Source: Bordetella parapertussis (GTDB lineage: Bacteria > Pseudomonadota > Gammaproteobacteria > Burkholderiales > Burkholderiaceae_C). From it: a stretch of DNA of 20,632 nucleotides. Below the pieces are notes generated by a model that was given only the letters and a program-made list of their open reading frames with translations, had not been told where the DNA came from and did not search any database. The position numbers and the translations under genes were made by a program. The stretch is taken from contig CAMCTC010000083.1 of assembly GCA_945878355.1 (NCBI GenBank), forward strand, positions 1 to 20,632, read 5' to 3'. Shown here piece after piece: positions 1 through 6,425 of this stretch; the stretch's first letter is position 1, and each line of letters starts with the position of its first letter.

Positions 1-497
1 AGAGAATCGACCATCTGTTGCATGACCCGGGGAATGCCGGCCATCACGTAGACATTGCCGATGAAAAAACCCGGCGGCCCGAGCGGGTTGTCGATCAGGC
101 CGCCACCTCGGGGGATGCGCGCCATGCGCATGCGCGCGGCCATGATCTCGGGCGGCGCCGGCCGCCGCTCCAGGATGGCCGCGATCTCGGGCGACACCAC
201 CAGATCGACACCGAAGGCCGCCGCAATGCAGTCGGCGGTGATGTCGTCGTGGGTCGGGCCGATGCCGCCGGTGGTGAAGACATAGTCGTGGCGTTCGCGC
301 AGCGCGTTCACGGCTTCGACGATGTCGTGCTCGACATCGGGCACGACCCGCGCCTGACGGATCTGGATGCCGTATTCGTTGAGCTTCTTGGCCAGGTAGG
401 CCAGGTTGGTGTCCTGGGTGCGCCCGGACAGGATTTCGTTGCCGATGATCAGCACGGCGGCTGTCACAAGACTGGGTTCGGTGGGCTCGGCGGTCAT
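1..497 (-). CDS. CinA/MoaB-like molybdopterin-binding domain protein (5' part only)
   Basis: The minus strand is open from ATG at 497 to the window edge, so the C-terminus is missing. The protein starts MTAEPTEPSLVTAAVLIIGN and continues with EILSGRTQDTN and then TTGGIGPTHDDITADC near residues 90-105. These are the hallmarks of the MoCF_biosynth fold shared by CinA, MoaB and MogA: a beta-strand followed by GNEILSG, and a GG(I/L)GPTxDD loop that binds the pterin or nucleotide phosphate. A stand-alone version of this domain is usually annotated as competence/damage-inducible protein A or simply molybdopterin-binding protein, and its true substrate is generally unknown. The upstream ribosome site is weak (GAGCCGAG). 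The gene starts just where the group II intron-like remnant fades out, so its native promoter may have been replaced. The family call is firm; the function is not. Confidence 0.85.
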   Translation of the reverse strand, partial: MTAEPTEPSLVTAAVLIIGNEILSGRTQDTNLAYLAKKLNEYGIQIRQARVVPDVEHDIVEAVNALRERHDYVFTTGGIGPTHDDITADCIAAAFGVDLVVSPEIAAILERRPAPPEIMAARMRMARIPRGGGLIDNPLGPPGFFIGNVYVMAGIPRVMQQMVDS

Positions 498-539
498 CTC
501 GGCTCTGCAGTGGATGTAGGTGACTATGGTACGGAACCT

Positions 540-655
540 GGGGCCGATGCGCTGGCCTTCTCGGCCTGGTGCAGGGTTGCGCTTCACTTCGTGCGTGGTG
601 ATCAACTCACGGCGGGACTTGCACCCGCAGGTGCGCGCTCATGCTGGGCGTTCAA
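540..655 (-). ncRNA. 5' domain I remnant of a group II (IIC-like) intron
   Basis: Read on the minus strand, 655 to 600 gives CGCCCAGCATGAGCG followed by a hairpin with a GGGTGCAAGTCCC core (stem GCGGG/CCCGC at 612-616 and 624-628, seven-base loop). A CGCCC(A/G)GCATGGGCG-like start followed by a GGGTGCAAGTCCC hairpin is the pattern I associate with the 5' end of bacterial group II introns. A strong intrinsic terminator lies directly upstream at 662-690, which is the known insertion preference of class IIC introns. No reverse transcriptase ORF or domain V follows; cinA begins at 497, so only a stub remains. The left limit is a guess. The call rests on remembered motifs and position, not on a folded covariance model. 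Confidence 0.5.
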
Positions 656-661
656 CCCAAA

Positions 662-690
662 AAAAGAGGACTCGTTTAGAGTCCTCTTTT
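662..690. terminator. Strong bidirectional intrinsic terminator
   Basis: A perfect 12-bp inverted repeat pairs 662-673 (AAAAGAGGACTC) with 679-690 (GAGTCCTCTTTT) around a five-base loop GTTTA. On the minus strand the stem is followed by a run of seven T, and on the plus strand by TTTT, so it can act both ways. No intact gene now ends into it from either side, so it is probably the terminator of a gene that has been lost. Confidence 0.85.
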
Positions 691-900
691 CACAGTCTGG
701 TGCGCGGGGCGGCACTCGAAAAGTCAATAAACAAAACAACTTAGCCAACCAAAAGCGGAGCAGAAATTCGCCGTAAAATATTCCGTTACAACCGGAATTA
801 TTTGGCATTGTTCGCATCCAGGAATTTACTCTGAACGGGCCGCCTTCTGTCGGCCTCGCGGACTGCTCAGACACACTGACACAAGGCTGCGCCAACCCGT
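691..900. other. AT-richer gap with no recognised gene
   Basis: I see no coding region with recognisable homology on either strand. The stretch 720-800 is clearly AT-richer than its surroundings. Open frames here cross the terminator and look accidental. Confidence 0.5.
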
Positions 901-954
901 GACAAAAAGTTTGTCGTCTTCATTGATGATGATGTACGTTGATTCAACGTACAT
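901..954. promoter_or_regulatory. Two adjacent palindromes, probable operator region
   Basis: The first dyad pairs GACAAA (901-906) with TTTGTC (910-915). The second is a perfect 11-bp dyad, ATGTACGTTGA (932-942) with TCAACGTACAT (944-954), around one central T. It lies immediately before a good ribosome binding site (GAAGGAG, 962-968) and an ATG at 977. Short symmetric sites of this size are typical of dimeric repressors such as GntR-family proteins, but no regulator gene is adjacent, so the binding factor is unknown. Confidence 0.6.
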
Positions 955-976
955 TTAGCGCGAAGGAGACATCGCA

Positions 977-1045
977 ATGCCGCCCATCACCGACGTTCAG
1001 GACCGAGCATCGAATGTTCGCTGTTCAGCAAATATCGCCTTTTGA
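977..1045 (+). pseudogene. Truncated 22-codon start of a lost gene
   Basis: ATG at 977 follows GAAGGAG with an 8-base gap, which is a strong translation start. The peptide begins MPPITDVQDRASNVR and stops at TGA 1043-1045 after 22 residues. The first 15 residues look like the natural start of a longer protein; a membrane transporter of the MFS type is one possibility, from a vague resemblance only. The rest (CSANIAF) looks like read-through into unrelated DNA. I infer that promoter, operator, ribosome site and first codons survived while the body of the gene was deleted. Confidence 0.4.
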
Positions 1046-1092
1046 TCGAATATTCAACAGCGCTGCGACCGAGTCGAAGGGTGTGCCGTTGA

Positions 1093-1736
1093 GGCACGAG
1101 GCTCAGCCAAAGACTGCTGTGGCAGCAAATGGCCCTGAACCACGAGCATGGCCGCAGCGATGCGGCCGCCAAAGTGGCCCGCAAGCTGTTGCGACTCAAC
1201 CCCGGCGACAACCTGGGCGTGCGCTACCTGCTGCCCTTTGTGCTGCTGGAGAAGGCCGAGTTGGCGGCAGCAAAGCGCTCCCTGAGGGCTCTGGCCGACG
1301 AGATCGGCCTGACCGCCGCCGTTGCACGGGCGTTCATCGCCTTCGCGAAAGACGAGCGGGCAACCTTCCGACGTGAGCTGGCGACAGCGCTGTTCACCCT
1401 GCCCGTGCTGCGCGCCTTGCTGCTCAACAGCCCCAAGGCCCTGCCAGCGGGTGAGTCGGGGATCGGTCGGTCCAACCGGACATGGAGACGTTTACAGAGT
1501 TTGCATGGCCCTGCTACTGCATCGTGCCCTGGCTGCGCGCGGCGTGCGTCGCGTTCCTGGCTGAGCCGGTGGTCAGGACCGCGGAACTGGAGCTTCGCAC
1601 CTACTGGTCCGGATACCGGGAAGCTCGACGTGACCCGAAGGCCCAGCCAGTCGGCAGCTGTGAGGGGTGGGAGCGACTGCTTGCCCAGGGCATCGACCGG
1701 GTCGCGCCCGCAGGCACCCACTCGTCCAGGTCATGA
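1093..1736 (+). pseudogene. Frameshifted TPR-type hypothetical protein
   Basis: The frame opens at 1093 without a good start and reads LLWQQMALNHEHGRSDAAAK, then LLRLNPGDNLGVRYLLPFVL and LATALFTLPVLRALLLNSP. This is a helical, TPR-like sequence of a family of uncharacterised proteins with a conserved NPxDNxGVRYLL motif. Coding quality in this frame fails after about 1455. It resumes in another frame near 1476 with PDMETFTEFAWPCYCIVPWL and continues through AFLAEPVVRTAELELRTYW to TGA at 1734-1736. The two halves fit one protein interrupted by a frameshift around 1453-1478. The N-terminus is also missing. Function unknown. Confidence 0.55.
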
Positions 1737-1930
1737 AACGGGCGGCCAGCGAGGCCGTGCGCCGAGCCGCCAAGGCGGCAAGGCGTCAAGGTGCCTGCAG
1801 GAGCCGTCGCCGAGCTTGACTTCCGGCACAGGGACCCTGGGAGCCGCTTCAAGCGGCTGCGAAAAACGCACCCAAGCGTCGCGGAGCCTGTGGTGCTGAC
1901 TCAGGCTGCCAACGGCTATAAGTACATATA
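1737..1930 (+). pseudogene. Unrecognised coding remnant
   Basis: In the same frame as the end of the preceding gene, but after its stop codon, the DNA reads GVKVPAGAVAELDFRHRDPG and then RFKRLRKTHPSVAEPVVLTQ before TAA at 1928-1930. Composition and third-position GC look like real coding sequence, but there is no start codon or ribosome site and I do not recognise the family. It may be the tail of another lost gene directly upstream of the hipBA promoter. Confidence 0.3.
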
Positions 1931-1933
1931 AAC

Positions 1934-1968
1934 TTGACTGAAATATCCAACTTCGATAAACTATATGT
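1934..1968 (+). promoter_or_regulatory. hipBA promoter with nested operator-like dyads
   Basis: TTGACT (1934-1939) and TAAACT (1957-1962) are separated by exactly 17 bp, a near-consensus sigma-70 promoter. The -10 box ends seven bases before the hipB ATG at 1970, so the transcript is predicted to be leaderless or nearly so; there is no Shine-Dalgarno sequence. Inside the spacer TATC (1944-1947) and GATA (1955-1958) form a dyad reminiscent of the TATCC/GGATA operators bound by E. coli HipB. A second dyad, ACATATA (1924-1930) and TATATGT (1962-1968), flanks the promoter. Confidence 0.7.
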
Positions 1969-1969
1969 T

Positions 1970-2404
1970 ATGAGTAAAGCTTCCCCTGCGCTGAGTCAGA
2001 TGCCGCCTTCGACGGTTGCCGCGCTTGAGCAGCTCGGCGCAGACCTCGCCGTGTCCCGGCTGCGCCGCAAGGAATCGCTGAAGACTTGGGCCAAACGCCT
2101 CGGGGTGAGCGTGCCGACCCTGCTGCGTCTGGAAGCGGGCGAGCCCGGCGTCAGCCTGGGTGTGCTCGCCACGGCGCTCTGGCTCGTCGGCCGCGACGGC
2201 GCCCTGGCGACCCTGGCCTCGCCCAAGGAGGACCGCGGTGCGCTAGAACTCGACGTGCGGGCTGCAGAGACGCTCGGCAAGGAGAGGGTGCGTGCCACGG
2301 CGCAAGCCAAGCTTGCTCGGGCATCGCGTCAGGCCCGCCGCGATGAAGCCTCCGACGACACATCACCCCAATCCAACGCTGCCAAGACAGCACCTCAATC
2401 TTGA
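1970..2404 (+). CDS. hipB: HipB-type XRE-family antitoxin
   Basis: This 144-residue protein carries one lambda-repressor-like helix-turn-helix around residues 24-75, including RRKESLKTWAKRLGVSVPTL and LRLEAGEPGVSLGVLATALW. HipB proteins bind their own operator and neutralise the HipA kinase. The basic, Ala/Arg-rich tail (about residues 100-144) is longer than in E. coli HipB (88 residues) and looks unstructured. ATG 1970 is preferred because the promoter places the transcript start at about this base; an in-frame TTG further upstream overlaps the -35 box. The stop overlaps the hipA start as TTGA, so the two genes are translationally coupled. The neighbouring HipA makes the call secure. Confidence 0.85.
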   Translation: MSKASPALSQMPPSTVAALEQLGADLAVSRLRRKESLKTWAKRLGVSVPTLLRLEAGEPGVSLGVLATALWLVGRDGALATLASPKEDRGALELDVRAAETLGKERVRATAQAKLARASRQARRDEASDDTSPQSNAAKTAPQS

Positions 2405-3696
2405 GACAGGACGAGCTGTACCTCTGGTACCTGGCGGACTCGGCCGCGCCGCGCCATGTCGGGCAGCTCCGCCTGGTCGATGCCGGCAAGGGTGTGTCGC
2501 TGCAATACGGCGTGGACTGGCTGAGCAGCGGCTTCCCACTCAGCGAAGACCTGCCGCTCGTCGACATCGAGCAGCTGCCGCGCTGGAGGGGCCTGGCTGT
2601 CGGCGCCGTTGACGATGCCCGGCCTGACCGGTGGGGTGAGCGCGTCATCCAGTACCTCGACAAGCCGGCCCGGCTGTCGCTGATGGAGTACCTGTACTAC
2701 GCCGGCGACGACCGCTTCGGAGCGCTCGGGGTGTCGACCTCGGCCGATGCCTACCGGCCGCGCAGCCAGAGCCCGCTGCCCCGACTGGAGCAGGCGCAGC
2801 AGCTCAGCGAGGTGGTGCACAAGGTCAGCGAGCGCGAGCCCGTCAGCGACATCGAGCGGCGCATGCTGAGCGCCGGCGGAAGCTTCGGGGGTGCCAAGCC
2901 CAAGGCGCTCATCGACATCGCCGGTGAACAGTGGGTCATCAAGTTCTTCAACAACGAGCCCATCGATGTGCCGCTCATCGAGCATGCGTCGATGACGCTG
3001 GCCAAGCTGGCCGGCATCGAGGTGGCGCAGACCCGCGTCGTGCCGCTGGTGGGTGAGAACGCACTGGCGGTGCGCCGCTATGACCGCGACGGCGTGCGGC
3101 GCATCCACTGCATTTCAGCGGGTACCGCGCTTCGCGCGCAGACCGTCGCAGGCCAGGAGCCGGAGCTGGGCTACCCTGCCCTGGCGCAGTTGCTGCGCCG
3201 CGCTGGCCTGGCCGACGATGACCAGAACCTGCGCGACATGCAGGAGCTGTTCCGCCGCATGGTGTTCAACATCCTCATCGACAACACCGACGACCATGAG
3301 AAGAACCATGCGTTGATGGTGGTGGCCCCAACTCGCCAGGGCAAGTACAAGCTGGCACCGGCCTATGACGTGCTGCCCACCAACTCAGGCCAGGGCTACC
3401 AGGAGTTCATCGTCGGCACCGCGCAGCGCGATTCAACGCTGGCCAACGCCATGTCGCAGTGCGAACTTTTCGGGTACACGCCAGCGCAAGCAGCGGCCGA
3501 GGTCGTGCGGGTCATCGAGGTCGTCGACAGGTGGCGGGACCACTTTGCGGCCTGCCAGGTCACCCATGCTGACCTCGAGAGCCTCGCTGAGCGCATCAAC
3601 GGCGGCCCGCTGCTGAGCCAGCGCCGCACGTTCAATCCAGACGACTACGCAAAGCCGGCGCGAGCACGCCGACGTCGCAGCCCGTTCGACCGGTAG
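2401..3696 (+). CDS. hipA: HipA-family serine/threonine kinase toxin
   Basis: The product is 431 residues, the normal size for HipA (about 440). E. coli HipA phosphorylates glutamyl-tRNA synthetase, stalls translation and promotes persistence; targets of distant HipA proteins differ. The N-terminal couple_hipA domain covers about residues 1-105. The Gly-rich ATP-binding loop GGSFGGAKPK is near 159-168. The catalytic loop DNTDDHEKNH is near 294-303 and the metal-binding segment APAYDVLPT near 319-327. All key residues are present, so it is probably active. TTG at 2401 is the only convincing start: it overlaps the hipB stop by four bases and no in-frame ATG precedes the conserved N-terminus. 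A basic tail ends the protein. It may be cotranscribed only with hipB. Confidence 0.9.
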   Translation: MRQDELYLWYLADSAAPRHVGQLRLVDAGKGVSLQYGVDWLSSGFPLSEDLPLVDIEQLPRWRGLAVGAVDDARPDRWGERVIQYLDKPARLSLMEYLYYAGDDRFGALGVSTSADAYRPRSQSPLPRLEQAQQLSEVVHKVSEREPVSDIERRMLSAGGSFGGAKPKALIDIAGEQWVIKFFNNEPIDVPLIEHASMTLAKLAGIEVAQTRVVPLVGENALAVRRYDRDGVRRIHCISAGTALRAQTVAGQEPELGYPALAQLLRRAGLADDDQNLRDMQELFRRMVFNILIDNTDDHEKNHALMVVAPTRQGKYKLAPAYDVLPTNSGQGYQEFIVGTAQRDSTLANAMSQCELFGYTPAQAAAEVVRVIEVVDRWRDHFAACQVTHADLESLAERINGGPLLSQRRTFNPDDYAKPARARRRRSPFDR

Positions 3697-3720
3697 TGCT
3701 CGGGGGTGGGGCCCAGCGGC

Positions 3721-3990
3721 TCAGTGGTTGAACAGCGTGATGAGGAAGTAACGCTCTCCCGCAGCAGAACAGGAGGCGCAAGCCTTGGTCAAACCCAGGA
3801 TACCGGCCTTGGTCGCGCCATGTACGGCCATACTGCCATGGCCGAGATGAGATGCCATCGAGCCGATGTTGATGATGCTCCCCCGCCCCTCTTCTTCAGC
3901 TCGTGATGAGCGGCATTGCTCAACACGAAAACCGCGGTCAAATTGGTGTCGATGACCTTGTGCCAGAGTTCGACGCGAGATCTGCAGCGG
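3721..3990 (-). pseudogene. Short-chain dehydrogenase (SDR) fragment
   Basis: On the minus strand, ELWHKVIDTNLTAVFVLSNA is the classical SDR helix 5 region. After a frameshift in a G-run near 3888 the reading continues in another frame as GSIINIGSMASHLGHGSMAV and HGATKAGILGLTKA, ending at TGA (3721-3723). These are the SDR active-site strand and helix. The catalytic Tyr of YxxxK is His here (VHGATKAG). The N-terminal Rossmann glycine motif and the C-terminal third are absent. Truncated at both ends, frameshifted and missing the catalytic residue, it is a pseudogene. Confidence 0.75.
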
Positions 3991-3997
3991 GTGCTGC

Positions 3998-4080
3998 GGT
4001 GCCGAAGAAATCCCTCGGTCCAGATGGGGCAGTTCAGCAGCAGGGCGCAGGCCAGCACCTGCCAGTCGTGAGGTTCGCGC
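3998..4080 (-). pseudogene. C-terminal scrap of a PIN-domain toxin
   Basis: The minus strand reads REPHDWQVLACALLLNCPIW followed by TE and then, after a shift of one or two bases, DFFGTA. The pattern DWQVLAxALxLxCPIWTEDxDFFG is the end of VapC-like PIN domains, including the last two metal-binding acidic residues. Nothing upstream resembles the rest of a PIN domain. It abuts the SDR fragment in the same orientation and the two were joined by a deletion. Confidence 0.6.
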
Positions 4081-4244
4081 TGGCCGGTCCCGGCATGACG
4101 ATGGCGGTCAAGGCATCGAGCTCGCCCAACGCAGCCGCCTCGCCGATGCGCTTGTTGGTGTGATCGACCTGGCTTGATCCGAGGACCCCTTTGATCTTGA
4201 TGTTCAATGACCTTTTAGATGACTTTTTAGAACTGGACCCAACC
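4081..4244 (-). other. Gap with an unrecognised coding-like fragment
   Basis: Between the PIN scrap and the enolase-superfamily gene the minus strand reads VDHTNKRIGEAAALGELDAL. It has coding character but I cannot assign it. No obvious promoter was seen for the downstream plus-strand gene; the stretch 4196-4235 is AT-rich and could hold one. Confidence 0.25.
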
Positions 4245-5411
4245 ATGAAAATCAAAAGCATCCTCGCCCGCTGGCTGCATGTGCCGATTCCGCTTGAGAA
4301 ACAGCATGTCTCGGACTTCGGCCGCGTGGCCTCTTTTGATTCGGTGCTGGTACGCATCGAAACCGAATGCGGCCTGGTCGGCTGGGGCGAAGCCAAGGAA
4401 GAAGTTGGCAGCGAAGGCAACAGCTGGGGCCTGGTCGCCATCATCAACCAGAAGTTCGGCCCCGGCCTCGTCGGCGAAGACCCGCGGGACATCAACCGCA
4501 TCTGGGAGCTGATGTACAGCGGCTGCCGCGGGCACTATGCGCTGGCGCACGGCCATGTATTTCCCATCATGGGCCGGCGAGGCGTCTCGGTGGCGGCCAT
4601 CAGCGGCATTGACATGGCCCTGTGGGACCTATTGGGCAAACACCTGAACGCCCCTGTCTGGCGCCTGCTGGGCGGGCGCAAGTCCCAGCGCATGGCGGCC
4701 TACGCTTCTGGCGGCTGGGCCGATGCCGAACATATTGGCGAGCAGTTGCTGGGCTACGTCGCACGCGGCGGCTTCAAGGCCGTGAAGATGCGGGTCGGCG
4801 TGATTGACGGCGACCCCATCAACTCGGCACGCCGCGTGAAGGCCGCGCGCGAGGCGCTGGGGCCCGACATGGGTCTGGCTTGCGACGCGCACGGCACCTA
4901 CACCGTGGCCGAAGCCAAACGTTTTTGCCGCCTGGTGGAGGACTGCAATCTGCTGTGGTTTGAAGAGCCGGTAACGGCCGACGACAAACGCGGCATGGCA
5001 GAGGTTCGCGCAGCAACGGCCATCCCGATTGCGGCCGGCGAAAGCGAATTCAACCGCTTCGACTTCCGCGACCTGGCGGAACTGCGCGCTGCCGATATCT
5101 TCCAGCCTGACCTGGCCATCTGCGGCGGCATCTCGGAAGCGATGCGCATAGGCGCCATCGCTGCAGCCTGGAACCTCAAGCTGGCGCCGCACCTGTGGAC
5201 CGGCGCACTGGCCTTTGCCGCGGGCATGCATGTGGCGGCCGCCTCCCCGGCCGGCTGGCTGCTGGAATATTCAGTCGGCGCCAACCCACTGCTGCAGGAA
5301 CTGGCCGAAGAACAGTTCAGCGTGCAGGACGGCATGATCGAGATTCCAGACCGCCCGGGCCTGGGCATCACCATCCGCCAGGATTTTGTGGACCGTTACA
5401 CCGTGATTTGA
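4245..5411 (+). CDS. Mandelate racemase/muconate lactonizing enzyme family protein
   Basis: This is a complete 388-residue enolase-superfamily protein, a normal length. These enzymes abstract the proton alpha to a carboxylate and then racemise, cycloisomerise or dehydrate; many members are acid-sugar dehydratases. The N-terminal lid domain covers about 1-125, followed by the barrel. Visible catalytic residues are K181-M-R183 (KxR on the second strand), metal ligands D214, E240 and E266, and the D289/H316 dyad (QPDLAICGG and APHLWTGAL). A His-Asp dyad on strands 6 and 7 defines the mandelate-racemase subgroup. Having KxR instead of KxK suggests that H316 is the main base. ATG 4245 starts the conserved MKIKSI strand. 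No sugar-acid transporter or aldolase lies nearby to fix the substrate. Confidence 0.85.
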   Translation: MKIKSILARWLHVPIPLEKQHVSDFGRVASFDSVLVRIETECGLVGWGEAKEEVGSEGNSWGLVAIINQKFGPGLVGEDPRDINRIWELMYSGCRGHYALAHGHVFPIMGRRGVSVAAISGIDMALWDLLGKHLNAPVWRLLGGRKSQRMAAYASGGWADAEHIGEQLLGYVARGGFKAVKMRVGVIDGDPINSARRVKAAREALGPDMGLACDAHGTYTVAEAKRFCRLVEDCNLLWFEEPVTADDKRGMAEVRAATAIPIAAGESEFNRFDFRDLAELRAADIFQPDLAICGGISEAMRIGAIAAAWNLKLAPHLWTGALAFAAGMHVAAASPAGWLLEYSVGANPLLQELAEEQFSVQDGMIEIPDRPGLGITIRQDFVDRYTVI

Positions 5412-5418
5412 TGGACTG

Positions 5419-5442
5419 GCTGGCGCCAGGGTAAACGCCAGC
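5419..5442. terminator. Possible weak terminator hairpin
   Basis: GCTGGCG (5419-5425) pairs with CGCCAGC (5436-5442) around a 10-base loop, eight bases after the stop of the preceding gene. No U-run follows (the next bases are AAACAAAAG), so it may be only an mRNA-stabilising hairpin. Confidence 0.35.
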
Positions 5443-5490
5443 AAACAAAAGCCACTTTAACGCAGGAAGTCGATGCAGGCGCGGATGTAT

Positions 5491-5510
5491 TACCATTCAT
5501 TCATTCGGTA
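5491..5510 (+). promoter_or_regulatory. Candidate operator upstream of the vapBC-type pair
   Basis: TACC (5491-5494) and GGTA (5507-5510) bracket three tandem ATTC units (5495-5506), 19 bases before the antitoxin ATG. AbrB-type antitoxins repress their own promoter, so a short symmetric site here would be expected. The signal is small. The ribosome site AGGAGAG follows at 5518-5524. Confidence 0.3.
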
Positions 5511-5528
5511 ACACTCGAGGAGAGCTGC

Positions 5529-5777
5529 ATGGCAACAACGCTGACGAGCAAGGGGCAGGTCACGATCCCGAAACGCATTCGTGACGCCATGCGTCTGTTG
5601 CCCGGCGCGGCGGTGGAGTTCTCGGTGAACGCAGCCGGCGAGGTGGTTCTTCATCCGCCCAAGGCTGCAAAGGGCACGCGCGCGCCGGTTCGCGACCGTT
5701 TCGACGCCGTGCGCGGCCGGGCTGACGTGCACTGGCGGACGGATGAACTGATGAAGCTGCTGCGCGCCGACGATTGA
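5529..5777 (+). CDS. vapB: AbrB/MazE/SpoVT-family antitoxin (VapB type)
   Basis: The 82-residue product begins MATTLTSKGQVTIPKRIRDA, the swapped-hairpin AbrB DNA-binding motif, followed by MRLLPGAAVEFSVNAAGEVV to about residue 48. The C-terminal part, with WRTDELMKLLRADD, is the usual toxin-binding tail. It would bind its own promoter and neutralise the PIN ribonuclease encoded next. The ribosome site AGGAGAG lies 4 bases before ATG 5529. The stop TGA overlaps the toxin ATG by one base (TGATG), so translation is coupled. The protein appears intact. Confidence 0.88.
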   Translation: MATTLTSKGQVTIPKRIRDAMRLLPGAAVEFSVNAAGEVVLHPPKAAKGTRAPVRDRFDAVRGRADVHWRTDELMKLLRADD

Positions 5778-6175
5778 TGATCCTTGTCGATACCAATGTC
5801 CTGGTGGACGTGCTGCAGAACGACCCGCAGTGGGCCGATTGGTCCATCGCCCAGATGCGAGCGCAGGCCAAGCTGCATGCCTTGGCCATCAACCCGGTCA
5901 TCTACGCCGAGATGTCGCTGTCGTTCTCGACCCTCGAAGCCCTCGACGGCGTGGTGCTGACGATGGCCCTGGAACTGCGCGAGATACCCCGGCCGGCCCT
6001 GTTCCTGGCCGCGAAGGCGTTTGTCCAGTACCGCCGGCGCGGCGGCGGCAAGGCGCAGGTGCTGCCCGACTTCTTCATTGGCGCTCATGCGGTTGTCGAG
6101 GGTTGGCCCTTGCTCACCCGCGACGCCAGCCGCTTCAGAACCTACTTCCCGACGCTCCAGGTCTTGGCGCCGTGA
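5777..6175 (+). CDS. vapC: PIN-domain ribonuclease toxin (VapC type)
   Basis: The 132-residue protein is the usual PIN-toxin size. VapC toxins are Mg-dependent endoribonucleases that cut tRNA or rRNA. The four acidic residues of the active site are visible: D5 in ILVDTNVLVD, E45 in VIYAEMS, D98 in VLPDFFIGAHA and D116 in LLTRDASRF. ATG 5777 was preferred to the TTG three bases earlier because it couples directly to the antitoxin stop. All catalytic positions are present and no frameshift is seen, so this pair is probably functional. The target RNA cannot be told from sequence. Confidence 0.88.
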   Translation: MILVDTNVLVDVLQNDPQWADWSIAQMRAQAKLHALAINPVIYAEMSLSFSTLEALDGVVLTMALELREIPRPALFLAAKAFVQYRRRGGGKAQVLPDFFIGAHAVVEGWPLLTRDASRFRTYFPTLQVLAP

Positions 6176-6194
6176 GCTCAAGGACTGCGTCGCC

Positions 6195-6404
6195 TCAACG
6201 CGACCGCCTTCTGCGCGCCACCACCGTAGCGCCCAACGCCAGCAGCGCCAGCGTCTGGGGCTTCGGCACAGAGGCGGCCACTTCGCCGGGGAGCACAGCT
6301 ACGGCATACGCCAGACCTGCCTGCGCGTCGCCGGGCTGAAGGCCGAAGTCGGGGTAGAGGGCCCGCGTGAAGCTAGCTGGGATCAGTCGCGTCCACCACC
6401 GCAC
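6195..6404 (-). pseudogene. C-terminal fragment of a PEP-CTERM protein
   Basis: The minus-strand frame ends VPKPQTLALLALGATVVARR followed by RRSR and TGA. This is a PEP-CTERM sorting tag: a VPEP-like motif (here VPKP), a hydrophobic stretch and an Arg cluster, normally recognised by exosortase (EpsH) in EPS-producing Gram-negatives. The upstream part LYPDFGLQPGDAQAGLAYAV resembles the end of an exported domain. There is no signal peptide, and the frame starts in unrelated DNA near 6375, so only the last 60 or so residues remain. The Glu-to-Lys change in VPEP could impair sorting. No exosortase gene is visible in the window. Confidence 0.7.
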
Positions 6405-6425
6405 CGTACCACCTACGCAACGGCT

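Noticed and set aside
612..628. Hairpin at first considered as a tRNA T-arm
   Set aside because: No acceptor, D or anticodon arms can be built around it; the GGGTGCAAGTCCC core fits a group II intron better.
520..744. Plus-strand ORF containing RRDLHPQVRAHAG
   Set aside because: It crosses the terminator and reads antisense to the group II intron-like hairpin; such peptides are artefacts of translating the intron.
5495..5506. Three ATTC units as a possible CRISPR-like or microsatellite array
   Set aside because: Only 12 bases; no spacers and no further copies. Kept only as part of a possible operator.
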